In this document: in pieces, positions 1 to 7,870 of the stretch
How positions within the stretch are numbered: the stretch's first letter is position 1
Layout: every line of letters begins with the position of its first letter
Origin: Carnobacterium_A sp036639135
GTDB taxonomy: Bacteria; Bacillota; Bacilli; Lactobacillales; Carnobacteriaceae
Assembly: GCA_036639135.1 (NCBI GenBank)
Contig: JAVWJE010000023.1
Location: 1-22,970 of the forward strand
DNA: 22,970 bases
Reading direction: 5' to 3'
Notes under the pieces: model-generated
What the model was told of the DNA's origin: nothing
The model's database searches: none
What the model saw: only the letters and a program-made list of their open reading frames with translations
Made by a program: the position numbers and the translations under genes

Positions 1-2258
1 AATACAATTTGTTGTTCGAACGGTTTTTAAATGAAGAACGGTATACGATGCCAGATATTGACTTAGACTTTCCTGATAATCGTCGAGAAGAAATGTTAGA
101 ATACGTAAAAAATAAATATGGGCAAGATCATGTGGCTCAAATTGCGACTTTCGGAACATTAGCAGCCAAAATGGCTTTGCGTGATGTTGCTCGTGTATTT
201 GAACTTAGTCAAGCCCAAGCATCAGAATGGTCTAATACGATTCCAAAAACAATCGGAATAACACTAGAAGCGTCTTATCAACAATCAAAACCTTTACGAG
301 AGCTTGTTCAAAAAAGCGAAAAAAACACGTTGCTATTTGATACAGCTAAAAAAATAGAAGGTTTACCAAGGCACGTTTCTACTCATGCGGCAGGTGTCGT
401 TATCAGTGATCAACCGTTAAATAAATACCTCCCACTTCAAAAAGGTAGTGGGTCAATTAACTTAACCCAGTACCCAATGGGTAATGTCGAAGAAATTGGA
501 CTATTAAAAATGGATTTTTTAGGATTGAAAAATTTATCCATTATTGACAACACCTTAAAGTTAATCAAAAAAGAAACGCATGAAGAGGTTAATTTATTAT
601 CTATTCCAATGGATGATGCCTCAACGCTAAAGTTATTTGCTAAGGCAGATACGATTGGGATTTTTCAGTTTGAATCGAATGGAATCAAAAATGTTTTACG
701 TAAATTAGGTCCAACATCAATTGAAGACGTGGCAGCGGTCAATGCCTTGTATCGTCCAGGCCCTATGGAACAAATAGATTTGTTTATTAAACGAAAAAAA
801 AAGGAAGTTCCAATTGTTTATCCACATGATAGCCTAGAGCCTATTTTAAGTGTCACTTATGGAGTAATGGTTTACCAAGAACAAGTTATGCAAGTGGCTT
901 CTAAAATGGCTGGGTACACACTTGGAGAAGCTGATATTTTAAGACGAGCAATGGCTAAGAAACAAAAATCATTAATTGATATTGAACGAACTCATTTTAT
1001 TAAAGGAGCCATAGAGTTAGGTTACGAAGAGAAAGTAGCAACAAAAGTTTACACCTATATTGAACAATTCGCTAACTATGGTTTTAACCGATCACATGCG
1101 GTTGCGTATTCTTTTATTGCTTATCAAATGGCTTATTTAAAAGTACATTACCCAGAAGCTTTCTTTGTGTCGTTGCTTAATTCAGCATCGAATAATCCAA
1201 CTAAGTTAAAAGAGTTCGCTTTAGAAATAAAGAAACGAAAAATTAATATTCAACCTCCAGACATTAATAAAAGCTATTATGCTTTTTCATTGAAAGATCA
1301 CGACATTCAATTTGGATTGGGTTCAATAAAAAAAATAAGAAAGGAAATGGTCTTAGATATCATTCGTATTCGAAAAGAATCTGGACCATTTAAAGATTTA
1401 ATTGATTTTCTAAGAAGAATAGAACCTAAATGGTTAAAAGAAGAGTATATTAAGCCATTGATTTATGTTGGGGCTTTTGATGGTCTTACTCATTCAAGAG
1501 GGGTATTAATTTCATCCTTAATGGGTATTTTATCTAGCTTAGAATTGAGTGGCAATAATATTGGTTTGTTCGATATACTAAAACCGAAATACACTCAAAC
1601 AAGTGATTTAAGTCTTGAAGAAAAGCTAGACCATGAAGAGTTATATCTTGGCATATATCTATCTGGTCATCCAACAGAACAATTCGAACAGGTAGCTATA
1701 ATGAAACAAACAACATTTATACAAGACTTACAAATCGGGCAAAAAGAAAAAATTATCGGGCTTGTAAAAGATATTAAACATATCCGGACAAAAAAAGGGG
1801 AAATCATGGCTTTTGTTACATTGAACGATGCTTCGGGAGACTGTTCTTTAACCCTTTTTCCTAACAAATACAGACAATACGGAAAAATGCTAGAAAAAAA
1901 TGCGATCATTTATGTAGAAGGAAAAGTTGAAAAAAACCGGGATCAGACTAAACAAATGATTGTTTCATCTTTAGAGGATGTTAATGTGTTAGCAGAAATA
2001 GAAAAAATAGATCGAATTTTTATTCGGATTCCATCTGAGAAAGATGATGTTGAATCCTTACAGGAATTAAATCAACTATTAAAAGAACACCGTGGGACTA
2101 TCCCAGTTATTTTATATTATGAAAAGACAAAAAAAAAACTTGTATTAAACGAAATTAATTGGGTAAACGGAACACAAAATCTAAAAAGTGCCCTTAAAAA
2201 AGTTATGGGAGCAGGGAATATTGTTATTCAAAAAAAAGAAGAAATTACAACTTTCTAA
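1..2258 (+). CDS. dnaE: DNA polymerase III alpha subunit DnaE, C-terminal two-thirds (5' end outside window)
   Basis: Catalytic subunit of a replicative family C polymerase. The frame is already open at base 3 and no start lies in the window; the TTG at 9 is an internal leucine codon. The palm motif PDIDLDFPD lies at about 51-77 and supplies two metal-binding aspartates; a third is the Asp of KMDFLGL at about 513-515. YGFNRSHAVAYS, near 1078, is the typical fingers/thumb-proximal stretch of the family. An OB-fold follows at about 1759-1870 (GLVKDIKHIRTKKGEIMAF). About 750 codons are present, so the N-terminal PHP domain and the start of the palm (roughly 360 residues, if it matches Bacillus DnaE of about 1115 aa) lie upstream. 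The C-terminal arrangement fits DnaE rather than PolC, which carries an inserted exonuclease. The frame is intact with no frameshift. The next gene starts 186 bases downstream. Confidence 0.96.
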   Translation, partial: YNLLFERFLNEERYTMPDIDLDFPDNRREEMLEYVKNKYGQDHVAQIATFGTLAAKMALRDVARVFELSQAQASEWSNTIPKTIGITLEASYQQSKPLRELVQKSEKNTLLFDTAKKIEGLPRHVSTHAAGVVISDQPLNKYLPLQKGSGSINLTQYPMGNVEEIGLLKMDFLGLKNLSIIDNTLKLIKKETHEEVNLLSIPMDDASTLKLFAKADTIGIFQFESNGIKNVLRKLGPTSIEDVAAVNALYRPGPMEQIDLFIKRKKKEVPIVYPHDSLEPILSVTYGVMVYQEQVMQVASKMAGYTLGEADILRRAMAKKQKSLIDIERTHFIKGAIELGYEEKVATKVYTYIEQFANYGFNRSHAVAYSFIAYQMAYLKVHYPEAFFVSLLNSASNNPTKLKEFALEIKKRKINIQPPDINKSYYAFSLKDHDIQFGLGSIKKIRKEMVLDIIRIRKESGPFKDLIDFLRRIEPKWLKEEYIKPLIYVGAFDGLTHSRGVLISSLMGILSSLELSGNNIGLFDILKPKYTQTSDLSLEEKLDHEELYLGIYLSGHPTEQFEQVAIMKQTTFIQDLQIGQKEKIIGLVKDIKHIRTKKGEIMAFVTLNDASGDCSLTLFPNKYRQYGKMLEKNAIIYVEGKVEKNRDQTKQMIVSSLEDVNVLAEIEKIDRIFIRIPSEKDDVESLQELNQLLKEHRGTIPVILYYEKTKKKLVLNEINWVNGTQNLKSALKKVMGAGNIVIQKKEEITTF

Positions 2259-2277
2259 AGGTTTTTCTTATTTTATT

Positions 2278-2306
2278 GGGACATTTGGACCTAAAAATGG
2301 TAGAAT
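2278..2306 (+). promoter_or_regulatory. candidate promoter for pfkA-pyk
   Basis: GGGACA (2278-2283) is separated by 17 bases from TAGAAT (2301-2306). A TGG directly before the latter gives an extended -10. It would leave a 5' leader of about 130 bases. It is the best sigma-A-like pair I can find in the dnaE-pfkA gap, but the -35 is only a 4/6 match, so this is tentative. Confidence 0.35.
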
Positions 2307-2352
2307 AATTTTGTGAGCTTAATAATTAAATGAGTTTTTGATAAACTTTTTT

Positions 2353-2366
2353 AATAAACGCTGGTA
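2353..2366 (+). promoter_or_regulatory. possible degenerate cre (CcpA) site upstream of pfkA
   Basis: AATAAACGCTGGTA keeps the central AAACGCT of the CcpA operator consensus TGWAARCGYTWNCW but misses about four outer positions. CcpA control of glycolytic operons is known in lactic acid bacteria, which makes the location plausible. The match itself is weak and could be chance. Confidence 0.2.
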
Positions 2367-2380
2367 AACGTATAAGAATC

Positions 2381-2396
2381 ATGATTGGATAATCAT
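2381..2396. repeat. small inverted repeat in the pfkA leader
   Basis: ATGATT-GGAT-AATCAT is a perfect 6-bp dyad with a 4-base centre. The motif AATCAT occurs three times between 2377 and 2408. No uracil tract follows, so it is not a terminator. It could be an operator or an mRNA hairpin about 50 bases before the pfkA start; no known binding site is recognised. Confidence 0.35.
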
Positions 2397-2444
2397 CCAA
2401 AAATCATTTTTATATTAAATACACTGATAAGGTGGGTTATAGAC

Positions 2445-3407
2445 ATGAAACGTATCGCTGTTTTAACAAGTGGGGGAGACGCTCCTGGAATGAATGCGGC
2501 TGTTCGCGCAGTTGTCCGTAAGGGTCTCTACGAAGGGATGGAAGTTTATGGTATTAACTACGGTTATGCTGGTTTAGTTGCTGGAGATATCCGTAAATTA
2601 ACACGCAGAGACGTAGGGGATAAAATTTCTCGTGGAGGAACATTCTTATATTCAGCTCGTTACCCAGAATTTGCAACAGAAGAAGGACAATTAAAAGGAA
2701 TCGAACAATTAGAAAAATTTGGTATCGAAGGACTAGTTGTTATTGGTGGAGATGGGTCTTATCGTGGAGGATTAGCCTTAACAAAACATGGTTTTCCTGC
2801 AATCGGTTTGCCAGGAACAATCGATAATGATATTCCAGGAACTGATTTTTGTATAGGATTTGATACAGCGATTAATACGGTTTTAGATTCTGTCGATAAA
2901 ATTAGAGATACTGCAACAAGTCATGTGAGAACTTTTATCGTGGAAGTTATGGGACGTAATGCAGGAGATATTGCTCTTTGGACCGGTGTTGCTGGTGGAG
3001 CAGAACAAATTATTATACCTGAAAAAGAATTTAACATGGCAGAAGTAGCGGATACCATTCAAAAAGGTCGCGAACGAGGCAAGAAGCACAGCATCATCAT
3101 TCTTGCTGAGGGTGTAATGAGTGGAAATGATTTCGCAGAACAATTAGCTGAATTCGGAGATCATCATGCACGTGTAACGGTTTTAGGACACGTTCAACGT
3201 GGTGGATCACCAACTGCTAGAGACCGTGTATTAGCAAGTATCTTTGGTGCAAAAGCCGTTGACTTGTTAAAAGAAGGCAAAGGCGGACTAGGTTTGGGAA
3301 TGGTTGGAAATAAAATAGTGGAAAATGAATTTGAAGATGTTTTAAACAACCAAAAACACATGCCAGACTTATCTTTATACAAACTAAATCAAGAAGTTTC
3401 ATATTAA
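2445..3407 (+). CDS. pfkA: ATP-dependent 6-phosphofructokinase
   Basis: Phosphorylates fructose-6-phosphate to fructose-1,6-bisphosphate in the committed step of glycolysis; cytosolic homotetramer. The 320-residue product has the usual bacterial PfkA length. GGDAPGMN (10-17) and GGDGS (101-105) form the ATP site. GTIDNDIPGTD (124-134) includes Asp127, the position of the catalytic base in Bacillus and E. coli PfkA. MGRNAGD and GHVQRGGSP are the substrate and effector loops. The ATG at 2445 is chosen because it is preceded by AAGGTGG at 2429-2435 and gives the canonical MKRIAVLTSGGDAPG start. An in-frame TTG at 2385 would add 20 atypical residues and has no ribosome site. The pyk start follows 48 bases after the stop with no terminator between, so the two are probably co-transcribed. 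Confidence 0.97.
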   Translation: MKRIAVLTSGGDAPGMNAAVRAVVRKGLYEGMEVYGINYGYAGLVAGDIRKLTRRDVGDKISRGGTFLYSARYPEFATEEGQLKGIEQLEKFGIEGLVVIGGDGSYRGGLALTKHGFPAIGLPGTIDNDIPGTDFCIGFDTAINTVLDSVDKIRDTATSHVRTFIVEVMGRNAGDIALWTGVAGGAEQIIIPEKEFNMAEVADTIQKGRERGKKHSIIILAEGVMSGNDFAEQLAEFGDHHARVTVLGHVQRGGSPTARDRVLASIFGAKAVDLLKEGKGGLGLGMVGNKIVENEFEDVLNNQKHMPDLSLYKLNQEVSY

Positions 3408-3455
3408 CCGAATAGAATTTTTCACAAAAAATGATTGTTGGGAGAGATTAAATAA

Positions 3456-5213
3456 ATGAAAAAAACAAAAATCGTATGTACAATTGGACCAGCTAGTGAA
3501 TCAGTAGAATTTTTAGTAAAAATGATTGATGCAGGAATGAACGTTGCTCGTTTAAACTTTTCACATGGAGATTTTGAAGAGCATGGAGCACGTATCCAAA
3601 ATATTCGTGAAGCATCACAAATTACCGGTAAAATGGTTGCTATCTTATTAGATACAAAAGGTCCAGAAATCCGTACACACAACATGAAAGATGGACGTGT
3701 TGACTTTACTACTGGTGATATCGTTCGTATCTCTATGGATGAAGTTGAAGGAACAAACGAGAAATTCTCTATCTCTTATCCAGATTTAATCAATGATGTT
3801 CATATCGGTTCACACGTATTGTTGGATGACGGTTTAATCGATTTAGAAGTAACTGAAATCGACTTTGAAAATAGAGAACTTGTAACGTTAGTTTTAAATG
3901 CTGGAGTATTGAAAAACAAAAAAGGTGTAAACGTTCCTGGAGTCTCTGTTAACATGCCGGGTATTACTGACAAAGATGCTGCTGATATTCGTTTCGGTTT
4001 AGAAAACGATATTGACTTTATCGCAGCTAGTTTTGTTCGTCGTCCAAGTGATGTTTTAGAAATCACTGGCATTTTAGAAGAGCAAAAAATGGAACACGTT
4101 CAAATTATTGCAAAAATTGAAAACCAAGAAGGCGTTGACAGAATTGACGACATCTTGAAGGTTGCTGACGGCGTTATGGTTGCTCGTGGAGACCTAGGCG
4201 TGGAGATTCCAACTGAGGACGTTCCTATCGTTCAAAAATCTTTAATTCAAAAATGTAATGCATTAGGTAAAGCAGTTATCACAGCTACTCAAATGCTAGA
4301 TTCCATGCAAGATAACCCTCGTCCTACGCGTGCAGAAGCTAATGACGTTGCTAATGCTATTTTTGATGGTAGTGATGCAGTTATGTTATCAGGCGAAACA
4401 GCAGCTGGTAAATACCCAGTTGAAGCAGTTCAAACAATGGCTCGTATTGCTGTTCGTACTGAAGAAGCATTAGTTAATCAAGATGCATTTGCTTTGAAAG
4501 CTTACAGCGAAACAGATATGACTGAAGCAATTGGACAATCAGTTGGTCACACAGCTCGTAACTTAGGCATTCAAACAATTGTAGCAGCGACAGAATCTGG
4601 TCACACTGCACGTATGATCTCTAAATACCGTCCAAAAGCTAGCATCGTAGCTGTAACATTTTCAGAACGTGTTATGCGTGGTTTAGCACTTTCATGGGGA
4701 GTTTATCCAACAGTATCTACTAAACCTGCATCTACTGATGATATGTTTAGTTTAGCTACAACAATTGTTCGTGAGAACGGCTTTGCTACAGATGGAGACT
4801 TAATTATCATCACAGCTGGTGTTCCAGTTGGAGAACGTGGAACAACTAACCTAATGAAGATTCAATTAATTGGATCAAAATTAGTAAGTGGTCACGGCGT
4901 TGGTTCAGAATCTGTTATTGGAAAAGCTATTGTAGCTACTACTGCTGAAGAAGCAAATGAAAAAGCAATCGAAGGTTGTGTCTTAGTTGTTAAGACTACA
5001 GATAAAGATTACATGCCTGCTATTGAAAAAGCTGCTGCAATCGTAGTAGAAAATGGCGGTTTAACAAGTCATGCTGCTGTTATTGGAATTGCAATGGGAA
5101 TACCTGTAATTGTTGGAGCAGAAGATGCAACAACACTCGTTCGTTCAGGTGAATTGCTTACAGTTGACTCACGTCGTGGTATTGTTTACCGCGGAGCAAC
5201 AACAGCAATCTAA
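3456..5213 (+). CDS. pyk: pyruvate kinase with C-terminal PEP-utiliser-like domain
   Basis: Converts phosphoenolpyruvate and ADP to pyruvate and ATP, the last step of glycolysis. Length is 585 residues, as in Bacillus. It starts at ATG 3456 behind GGGAGAG. The N-terminal beta/alpha barrel carries MNVARLNFSHG (28-38) with Arg32, Asn34 and Ser36; AKIENQEG and VARGDLGVE supply the catalytic Lys/Glu and metal ligands; TQMLDSM completes the active site. The allosteric C domain follows. The last ~100 residues are the extra C-terminal sequence found in bacilli and some lactic acid bacteria, related to the swivelling phosphohistidine domain of PEP-utilising enzymes; its TSH motif is at 537-539. Second gene of the pfkA operon, ended by the hairpin at 5245-5296. 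Codon choice is noticeably optimised (GTT, CGT, GCT), as expected for a highly expressed gene. Confidence 0.97.
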   Translation: MKKTKIVCTIGPASESVEFLVKMIDAGMNVARLNFSHGDFEEHGARIQNIREASQITGKMVAILLDTKGPEIRTHNMKDGRVDFTTGDIVRISMDEVEGTNEKFSISYPDLINDVHIGSHVLLDDGLIDLEVTEIDFENRELVTLVLNAGVLKNKKGVNVPGVSVNMPGITDKDAADIRFGLENDIDFIAASFVRRPSDVLEITGILEEQKMEHVQIIAKIENQEGVDRIDDILKVADGVMVARGDLGVEIPTEDVPIVQKSLIQKCNALGKAVITATQMLDSMQDNPRPTRAEANDVANAIFDGSDAVMLSGETAAGKYPVEAVQTMARIAVRTEEALVNQDAFALKAYSETDMTEAIGQSVGHTARNLGIQTIVAATESGHTARMISKYRPKASIVAVTFSERVMRGLALSWGVYPTVSTKPASTDDMFSLATTIVRENGFATDGDLIIITAGVPVGERGTTNLMKIQLIGSKLVSGHGVGSESVIGKAIVATTAEEANEKAIEGCVLVVKTTDKDYMPAIEKAAAIVVENGGLTSHAAVIGIAMGIPVIVGAEDATTLVRSGELLTVDSRRGIVYRGATTAI

Positions 5214-5244
5214 TCCATTCATAACTCAAAAAAATGGTGAAGCT

Positions 5245-5296
5245 GAGACTTTTGAAAAGATGATTACTCATCTTTTCAAAAGTCTCTTTGTATTTT
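5245..5296 (+). terminator. strong rho-independent terminator after pyk
   Basis: GAGACTTTTGAAAAGATGA (5245-5263) and its exact complement (5268-5286) form a 19-bp perfect stem with a TTAC loop, followed by TTTGTATTTT. It closes the pfkA-pyk operon. Confidence 0.93.
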
Positions 5297-5301
5297 AATG
5301 C

Positions 5302-5330
5302 TAGATGACATAATGTTATTATGGTAAACT
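5302..5330 (+). promoter_or_regulatory. candidate promoter for cvfB-fur
   Basis: TGG-TAAACT (5322-5330) resembles an extended -10. Seventeen bases upstream is a poor -35, TAGATG (5302-5307). A promoter is required somewhere here because the pyk terminator is strong, but the exact elements are uncertain. Confidence 0.35.
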
Positions 5331-5413
5331 AGTAGAGAAAGTTAAAGGATACACAACTATTAAGTTAAAAAAATTATTTTTAAAACAGTACAAAAATTAA
5401 TGGAGGAAAAAAT

Positions 5414-6334
5414 ATGAATCAATCATTGGGAAATATTATAACAGGATTAGTTACAGATATAAACGAAAAAGCTTACTTTATTCAAAAGGATGGGGTAACC
5501 TATAAATTATTAAAAGATGAGTCTTCCAATTACGAGTTAGGTGATACTGTAGAAGGATTTGCTTATGTATCTTTAAATAAAGAAACCATTTTAACACAAG
5601 ATATTCCGACAATACGTATTGGAACATTTGCATGGGCTACGGTTATAGATACACGTAAAGATTTAGGTGTATTTATGGATGTTGGTTTGCCAGATAAAGA
5701 ACTGGTTGTTTCGTTGGATGAATTGCCAGTATTAAAGCACCTTTGGCCAAAAAAAGGCGATCAATTAATGATTACTATAAAAGTTGATGAAAAAGATCGT
5801 ATGTGGGGAACTTTGGTACCTGAAACTGTTTTTGAATCGCTCTCTAAAAAAGCGAGTGCTGATTTAAACAATCAAAATATTACTGCGACAGCTTATCGTC
5901 TGAAAATGGTGGGCACTTTTGTCATTACTTCGGATAACTACTTAGGTTTTATTCACCCATCTGAAAGAAAAGATGAGCCTCGTATGGGACAAGTTGTGTC
6001 TGGTAGAGTTAGACCAGATGGTGTATTGAATATTTCATTGATGCCTCGTGCACACGAAGCCATTGGGGATGATGCTGGAATGTTATTAGCTATCTTAGAA
6101 CGTACGGCAAATGGCAGTTTTCCTTATACAGATAAAAGCGACGCAAATGAAATTAGAGAACGTTTTGGCATAAGCAAATCTCAGTTTAAGCGCGCACTGG
6201 GTAACTTGATGAAACAAAGAATGATCATCCAAGAAGATGGAGAAACTAAATTAGTTGAGCAAGCTATTGAACTAGAGGTAGAAGCATCGTCTGATCTAGA
6301 CTCAACGAATGAAGATACTAAAATAGAAGAATAG
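5414..6334 (+). CDS. cvfB: CvfB-family S1-domain RNA-binding protein (YitL-like)
   Basis: The product has 306 residues, with ATG 5414 behind TGGAGG (5401-5406). It matches the CvfB/YitL layout as I know it: a degenerate N-terminal S1-like barrel (about 1-65), a second S1 domain (about 67-130; IRIGTFAWATVIDTRKDLGVF then DVGLPDKELVV), a third S1 unit (about 150-215; GYVxP-like LGFIHPSERKDEPRMGQVV), and a C-terminal winged helix (about 220-285; FPYTDKSDANEIRERFGIS then KSQFKRALGNLMKQ). The family binds RNA and affects virulence-factor expression in staphylococci; a molecular function in this organism is not established. The tail is acidic and low-complexity (last ~25 residues). fur follows after 33 bases with no terminator, so co-transcription is likely. 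Confidence 0.88.
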   Translation: MNQSLGNIITGLVTDINEKAYFIQKDGVTYKLLKDESSNYELGDTVEGFAYVSLNKETILTQDIPTIRIGTFAWATVIDTRKDLGVFMDVGLPDKELVVSLDELPVLKHLWPKKGDQLMITIKVDEKDRMWGTLVPETVFESLSKKASADLNNQNITATAYRLKMVGTFVITSDNYLGFIHPSERKDEPRMGQVVSGRVRPDGVLNISLMPRAHEAIGDDAGMLLAILERTANGSFPYTDKSDANEIRERFGISKSQFKRALGNLMKQRMIIQEDGETKLVEQAIELEVEASSDLDSTNEDTKIEE

Positions 6335-6367
6335 ATAAAAAATGTTGAATTTGATGAGGGATTGCTA

Positions 6368-6811
6368 ATGAAGACGACTGAGTCTATGTTGATAAGGATT
6401 AAAGAAAAATTGCATAGTGCTGGATATAAGCTGACTCCTCAAAGAGAAGCAACGATTAAAATTGTGCTTGAAAAAGAAACAGAACATATGAGCGCAGAAG
6501 AAATTTATTTGGCAGTGAAAAAAAGAAACTCGGATATTGGGTTAGCAACTGTCTATCGGACATTAGATATTTTAACGGATATTGAACTTGTCAATAAAAT
6601 TAGTTTTGATGATGGGTTAGCTCGATATGATCTAAAAGAAGAAGGAAACAAGCATTTTCACCATCATCTTTTGTGTTCAAAATGTGGTGGGATAGAGGAA
6701 ATATTTGAAGATTTATTAGAGACAGTTGAACAAGATGTCGAAAAAAGATTTGATTTTCAAATCAAAGACCATCGTTTAACGTTTCATGGAATTTGTAAAA
6801 ATTGCCAATAA
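6368..6811 (+). CDS. fur: ferric uptake regulator Fur
   Basis: Iron-responsive repressor of 147 residues. The ATG at 6368 lies 8 bases after GAGG (6356-6359); an upstream in-frame TTG at 6362 is too close to that site. The N-terminal winged helix contains the recognition helix GLATVYRTLDIL (58-69). The dimerisation/metal domain shows the His-rich HFHHH (96-100), CSKC (103-106) and CKNC (143-146); the two CxxC pairs form the structural zinc site. The stretch KDHRLTFHGIC is much closer to Bacillus Fur than to the PerR or Zur paralogues. It probably controls the divergent siderophore transporter 6 kb downstream, where two good Fur boxes occur. I see no Fur box before fur itself. The gene neighbourhood fur-xerD-deoB-punA is conserved with Bacillus. 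Confidence 0.93.
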   Translation: MKTTESMLIRIKEKLHSAGYKLTPQREATIKIVLEKETEHMSAEEIYLAVKKRNSDIGLATVYRTLDILTDIELVNKISFDDGLARYDLKEEGNKHFHHHLLCSKCGGIEEIFEDLLETVEQDVEKRFDFQIKDHRLTFHGICKNCQ

Positions 6812-6824
6812 GTCTGTCTCAAGT

Positions 6825-6865
6825 AAAAAAGAGCAGATCACGTAATGTGTTTCGTGCTTTTTTTT
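6825..6865 (+). terminator. rho-independent terminator after fur
   Basis: AAAAAAGAGCA (6825-6835) pairs with TGCTTTTTTTT (6855-6865), 11 pairs including one G-U, around a 19-base loop. The T run of the right arm serves as the U-tract. The large loop makes it weaker than the other terminators in the window. Confidence 0.6.
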
Positions 6866-6888
6866 AATCGTATTAAGGAGAGAAAGAA

Positions 6889-7779
6889 ATGGAAGAAGAC
6901 TTAGCTGAATACATTCGCTTTTTAACAATTGAACGTGGGCTTTCTAAAAATACAATTGAAAGTTATTTGCGTGATTTAAAAAATTATTTGGTTTTTTTGA
7001 AAGAGAACCAACTAAATACTTGGGATGCTATTAATCGTTATGCTATCTTGTCTTTTTTACAACAATTAAAAGAAGAAAAAAAGTCGGCTGGTTCGATCAT
7101 AAGAATGGTTTCAAGTTTAAGGCAGTTTCATCAGTTCTTAAGACAAGAAAAATTATCAATAGCTGACCCAATGGCTCATATCGATACACCTAAAAAAGCT
7201 CAAACTCTTCCCAAAGTGTTATCTACAAAAGAAGTGGAAATTTTAATTGAAACCCCCGATACTAGCCAAACATTAGGGATTAGAGATCGAGCAATTCTAG
7301 AAGTTATGTATGCAACGGGCTTGCGTGTTTCTGAGTTAACAGAATTAAAATTAGATGATTTGCATCTTTCTTTAGGCTTAATTCAAACAATTGGTAAAGG
7401 AGAAAAAGAACGTATCTTACCGTTAGGCGATTTAGCTATTAAGTGGATTGAAACCTATTTAAATCATAGTCGTAATAGACTAGAACGATCCGATCAACGT
7501 TCCAACTATGTTTTTTTAAATCATCATGGCCGTAAATTATCTAGGCAAGGAATTTGGAAAAACTTAAAGATACTTGTTCAAAAAGCAGGAATAAAAAAAG
7601 AAGTGACTCCTCATACTTTAAGGCATTCTTTTGCAACGCATCTATTAGAAAATGGAGCAGATTTAAGAACCGTTCAAGAATTATTGGGACACTCAGACAT
7701 ATCAACTACCCAAATTTATACGCATATTACGACACATCGCATGTCAACCGTTTACAAAACGTATCACCCGCGAGCGTAA
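6889..7779 (+). CDS. xerD: site-specific tyrosine recombinase XerD
   Basis: Resolves chromosome dimers at dif together with XerC/CodV during segregation. The product has 296 residues, the usual size, with ATG 6889 behind AAGGAG (6875-6880). The N-terminal SAM-like core-binding domain covers about 1-85 (LSKNTIESYLRDL). The catalytic domain has the full set of active residues: Arg146 (ATGLRVSEL), Lys170 (IGKGEKER), His242 and Arg245 (HTLRH), His268 (LLGHSDISTTQIYTH) and the nucleophile Tyr277. The position next to fur and before deoB matches Bacillus xerD, which separates it from XerC and from phage or transposon integrases; no attachment site or mobile gene lies nearby. The frame is intact. 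Confidence 0.94.
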   Translation: MEEDLAEYIRFLTIERGLSKNTIESYLRDLKNYLVFLKENQLNTWDAINRYAILSFLQQLKEEKKSAGSIIRMVSSLRQFHQFLRQEKLSIADPMAHIDTPKKAQTLPKVLSTKEVEILIETPDTSQTLGIRDRAILEVMYATGLRVSELTELKLDDLHLSLGLIQTIGKGEKERILPLGDLAIKWIETYLNHSRNRLERSDQRSNYVFLNHHGRKLSRQGIWKNLKILVQKAGIKKEVTPHTLRHSFATHLLENGADLRTVQELLGHSDISTTQIYTHITTHRMSTVYKTYHPRA

Positions 7780-7825
7780 CCTTTAAGAGTTTCGTATTTC
7801 TCTCGCAATATAGCTTGTTATTGAT

Positions 7826-7831
7826 TATAAT
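7826..7831 (+). promoter_or_regulatory. candidate -10 box for deoB-punA
   Basis: A perfect TATAAT lies in the 91-base xerD-deoB gap, 39 bases before the deoB start. The hexamer 17 bases upstream (TCGCAA, 7803-7808) is a poor -35. A nearby TG is one base out of the extended -10 register. Confidence 0.4.
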
Positions 7832-7870
7832 GAAAAGTGTAAAAGATATGAATGAGGAGGTTAAAAAAGT

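Noticed and set aside
2385..2444. In-frame TTG start that would add 20 residues to PfkA
   Set aside because: There is no ribosome site before it, the added residues are unlike any PfkA N-terminus, and the ATG at 2445 has a good Shine-Dalgarno and the canonical start.
2883..3382. Minus-strand open frames inside pfkA
   Set aside because: They lie opposite a strongly conserved gene, have no ribosome sites, and their translations look like reverse-strand noise.
3422..4072. Minus-strand open frames inside pyk
   Set aside because: They are antisense to a conserved, codon-optimised gene. Long antisense frames are expected there.
5110..5298. Open frame overlapping the pyk end and its terminator
   Set aside because: It runs through the terminator hairpin in a different frame from pyk and lacks a ribosome site.
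6889..7779. Tyrosine recombinase as sign of a phage or integrative element
   Set aside because: Sequence and neighbours match the housekeeping XerD. There are no attachment repeats, tRNA or phage genes nearby.
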